In this document: positions 61,392-64,000 of the stretch, one piece after another | How positions within the stretch are numbered: the stretch's first letter is position 1 | Layout: each line of letters begins with the position of its first letter | NCBI GenBank assembly: GCA_025786725.1 | Contig: JAHLTZ010000048.1 | Span: 1 to 64,000 of the forward strand | Length of the DNA stretch: 64,000 nucleotides | Direction of reading: 5' to 3' | Source: Syncephalis fuscata | Lineage: Eukaryota > Zoopagomycota > Zoopagomycetes > Zoopagales > Piptocephalidaceae | Notes under the pieces: model-generated | Databases searched by the model: none | What the model was told of the DNA's origin: nothing | Seen by the model: only the letters and a program-made list of their open reading frames with translations | Translations under genes and position numbers: made by a program

Positions 61392-64000
61392 ATGTTGCCT
61401 CGTTCTATTACGGAACTCTGTCATAACCCAGAAGGCTGGGTAAGTATTGCTATTGTCTATACGGATTCAACTAGATGTGCTTACTCATCAATGACGCGTA
61501 CAGGGGCCGTGGAGCAGAAGGCGTACCTTTGACTTTACGCCATGCTTTCTAGAGACGTATGTGAATGCACAAAGCTAAAGATAAAGATAAAATAAATAAT
61601 AACTAATTGCTCTATGTTATATACAGCGTGGTGGTAACCATACCATGGTTTCTAATGGCTATTGTGGCCAGTGTTCGTATAGAAGAGCTACGCAGTCGAT
61701 CGGAACTGGCTAGCAACCTAACCAAATCCCGATTATACATCACTAAAATGGTAAGAAAATGATTAATAGCTATTTATAAACCCAGCTTATTGATGCTAAT
61801 CTATAATAACTAGTCTATTCTGGGTGCTATGTTGGGCGTTACTGTCTATGATTTTGTCTATTTGCTAATCCATCAATCATCAGTGGTTGTAACCAGTAGT
61901 AATCTATCGGATATCTTTTTAATAACGGCTATGGTAAACCATTACTACAGATTAGCCATAATTCACTAACTTATCAATTTATAGATTGTGGCTATTATCC
62001 TACAACACTATGAACATACACGTAATCGCATTCCTTCGTCTATCTTTCTTCTTTTCTGGCCTGTTGCGTTGATGGCCGATGTTATACAAATCAGGTCATG
62101 GATACTACGCGATATTAGTCACAAGGAGAATACTCGATTCTGGCTATTATTGGTGCGCACTACTTGTAGTCTACTTGCTTTCATCGTCGAATTTATTCGT
62201 AAACCAGTATTGGACTATCAAAGCATTGGCGATCATCAGGTAAGCAAGTTTATTCATTTATAATATGCACTAATAAAGTATATATATATATAGGATTTAA
62301 GTATAGAAGAAAAATCCAATATCTATTCCTATCTCACCTTCCAATGGATGTCACCGATATTGGCACTTGGTTATCAAAGACCATTAGTAATGAACGATCT
62401 TTGGTCAGTAGTATATATATATATATAATATATATAATAGCATTTGCATAAATATCTAATAATATACACTATTAGGCCTGTATCTTCTAAACATCGTACT
62501 CGTTATGTTTCATCCTTATTCGATAATTGTTGGAATTATTACTTGAACCGTGGACAGTAAGTATCAATAGACGTATTAGTAAATACAAAATACTAATCTA
62601 TTAATAATTAGACCTTCATTAGTTAAAACACTTGTTTATTCATTTGGATCCAAAATGCTTGTATCAGGTGTAAGTATTGTTATTAAATCCACTATTTGTA
62701 GTTATAATAACATTGTTAATCATTTACATAGGTATGCAAGTTTATCCACGATCTTTTGGCATTTGTTCAACCATTTCTACTTAGCAAATTAATGATATTT
62801 GTTAGTTCATATGCGACTAAACATCCTTTGCCTGCTTATCAAGGATTTCTTATATCAGGTAATTAGATATTTTATTATACGCGTAATACACTAACGTGTA
62901 TTAAAGGATCCATGTTTTTGGCTACATTAATACAGACGTGCTTTTTACATCAATATTTTCAACTATCTCAAGTAACAGGCATGAATGTAAGTAGATAGTC
63001 ACTTTCTGGCTATATATCTAAACAAGTAATAGGTACGTACGGCTATGAGTACGGCTATTTACCGTAAAGCACTTCGACTGTCCAATGCATCACGACAAAA
63101 ATATACAACCGGAGAAATAGTTAATATGATGAGTGTTGATGCTCAACGATGTGAAAGTTTGTGTAATTTTCTACATCTACTATGGAGTAGTAAGTATTTG
63201 TATTTATAGTAACCATCTATAATAATAATAATTATACAAATTACAGGTCCATTTCAAATCATTCTGGCACTTGCCATGCTTTATAGAACACTGGGTTGGA
63301 GTGCACTTGCTGGTGTAGCTATTATGGTATTATCAATTCCGGCCAATGCAAAAGTTGCAACTTATTTGCGATCATTACAATTGCAACAAATGAAGAACAA
63401 AGATCAACGTACCAAATTGATGGTAATTAGTTAACGTTATTTGAAATATATACTAATACATGAATGAATAGGATGAAATTCTAAGTGGTATTAAGGTTAT
63501 CAAGGTAATAAATACAAATACACTAATTAGTACGTAATTAACTATTTGATGATTAGTTGTATGCCTGGGAGATTCCATTCTTTAAAAAGGTAAGTAAATC
63601 TTATATTAATACCAAGTAAATACGTATATATTTATACACATTAGATTCGAGCCATTCGTAATGATCGAGAATTGAAAACATTGAAAAATACGGTATTGGT
63701 GTTGCTTCTTTATCATTTATCACTGGACTTGGTTCTATACTTGTTAGTTTGGCTACCTTTGGTGTCTATGCTTTACTGGATGGTAAATCGCATGGTCCAC
63801 TTGATGCCAGTCTTATTTTCGTATCACTTTCTCTATTCAATCTACTGGGTTTCCCGTTGTCCGCCTTCCCACAAGTCATCACCTTTGTCATTGAAGCATC
63901 GGTATCTGTGACTCGTGTTTTCAATTACTTAACTAGTGAAGATTGGATATTACTGCCGTGAAGCGCACTTCACTTTCTGCCCATGCAGAGACTGGTGAAT
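61392..64000 (+). CDS. ABCC (MRP-type) ABC transporter, 5' part
   Basis: ABCC transporters export conjugates or move them into the vacuole. The window holds the first part, up to the end of the first transmembrane domain; both nucleotide-binding domains lie beyond 64000. The N-terminus (MLPRSITELCHNPEGWGPWS, then FDFTPCFLET) and the hydrophobic exons to about 62240 form the extra TMD0 region of long ABCC proteins. The core domain has LSIEEKSNIYSYLTFQWMSP, MNVRTAMSTAIYRKALRLSN, GEIVNMMSVDAQR, EILSGIKVIKLYAWEIPFF and SLSLFNLLGFPLSAFPQVI with EASVSVTRV. At least twelve short introns. One extra base is needed at 63696 and at 63944 to keep the frame. Confidence 0.9.

Overview
This is nuclear DNA of a eukaryote, most likely an early-diverging fungus. 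It is AT-rich, with compact genes split by many introns of about 45-90 bases (donors mostly GTAAGT or GTAAAT, acceptors TAG or CAG). Many introns are bracketed by clearly conserved protein sequence. The fungal signal comes from a BFR1-family protein, a glyoxylate-cycle malate synthase with a PTS1-like tail, a fission-yeast-like HRI-type eIF2-alpha kinase and a mitochondrial PPR protein. A zoopagomycete or mucoromycete is my inference; no single marker proves it.

Layout. 1-1.4 kb: mosaic AT-rich repeat. 1.6-6.6 kb: an ESCRT-III CHMP7-like gene (+), a coiled-coil protein (-) and a mitochondrial PPR protein (-). 6.9-12 kb: a convergent ACOT8-type thioesterase (+) and HUS1 (-) pair, enclosed by inverted copies of a roughly 1 kb repeat. 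12.7-16.2 kb: a multipass membrane protein (+) and ethanolamine kinase (-). 18.2-23 kb: malate synthase (+), a second near-identical 1 kb repeat, BFR1 (-). 24.7-28.8 kb: an unusual protein kinase (+) and an F-box-like gene (-), tail to tail, both with broken frames. 29.7-38.9 kb: lipoate-protein ligase (-), HRI kinase (+), BRX1 (-). 39-42 kb: repeats and gene-poor DNA. 42.3-51.4 kb: an HDHD5-type HAD protein (+), a small secreted protein (-), a transposase-like zinc-finger remnant (-), a RhoGEF (-) and an RBR E3 ligase with C2H2 fingers (+). 52.3-58.7 kb: two long low-complexity proteins (-) separated by 3 kb rich in microsatellites. 59.8-64 kb: proteasome alpha-1 (-) and the 5' part of an ABCC transporter (+), cut by the window edge.

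The genes are mostly ordinary housekeeping functions and do not form a pathway cluster. Malate synthase and the thioesterase are both predicted peroxisomal. I did not find a defence system, CRISPR array or biosynthetic cluster. The most useful observations are structural: start-codon-only first exons in two genes, a 13-base exon in HUS1, a recently duplicated non-coding repeat with an inverted partner, and a set of single-base losses, nearly all at short homopolymers, that break conserved genes and probably reflect consensus errors.
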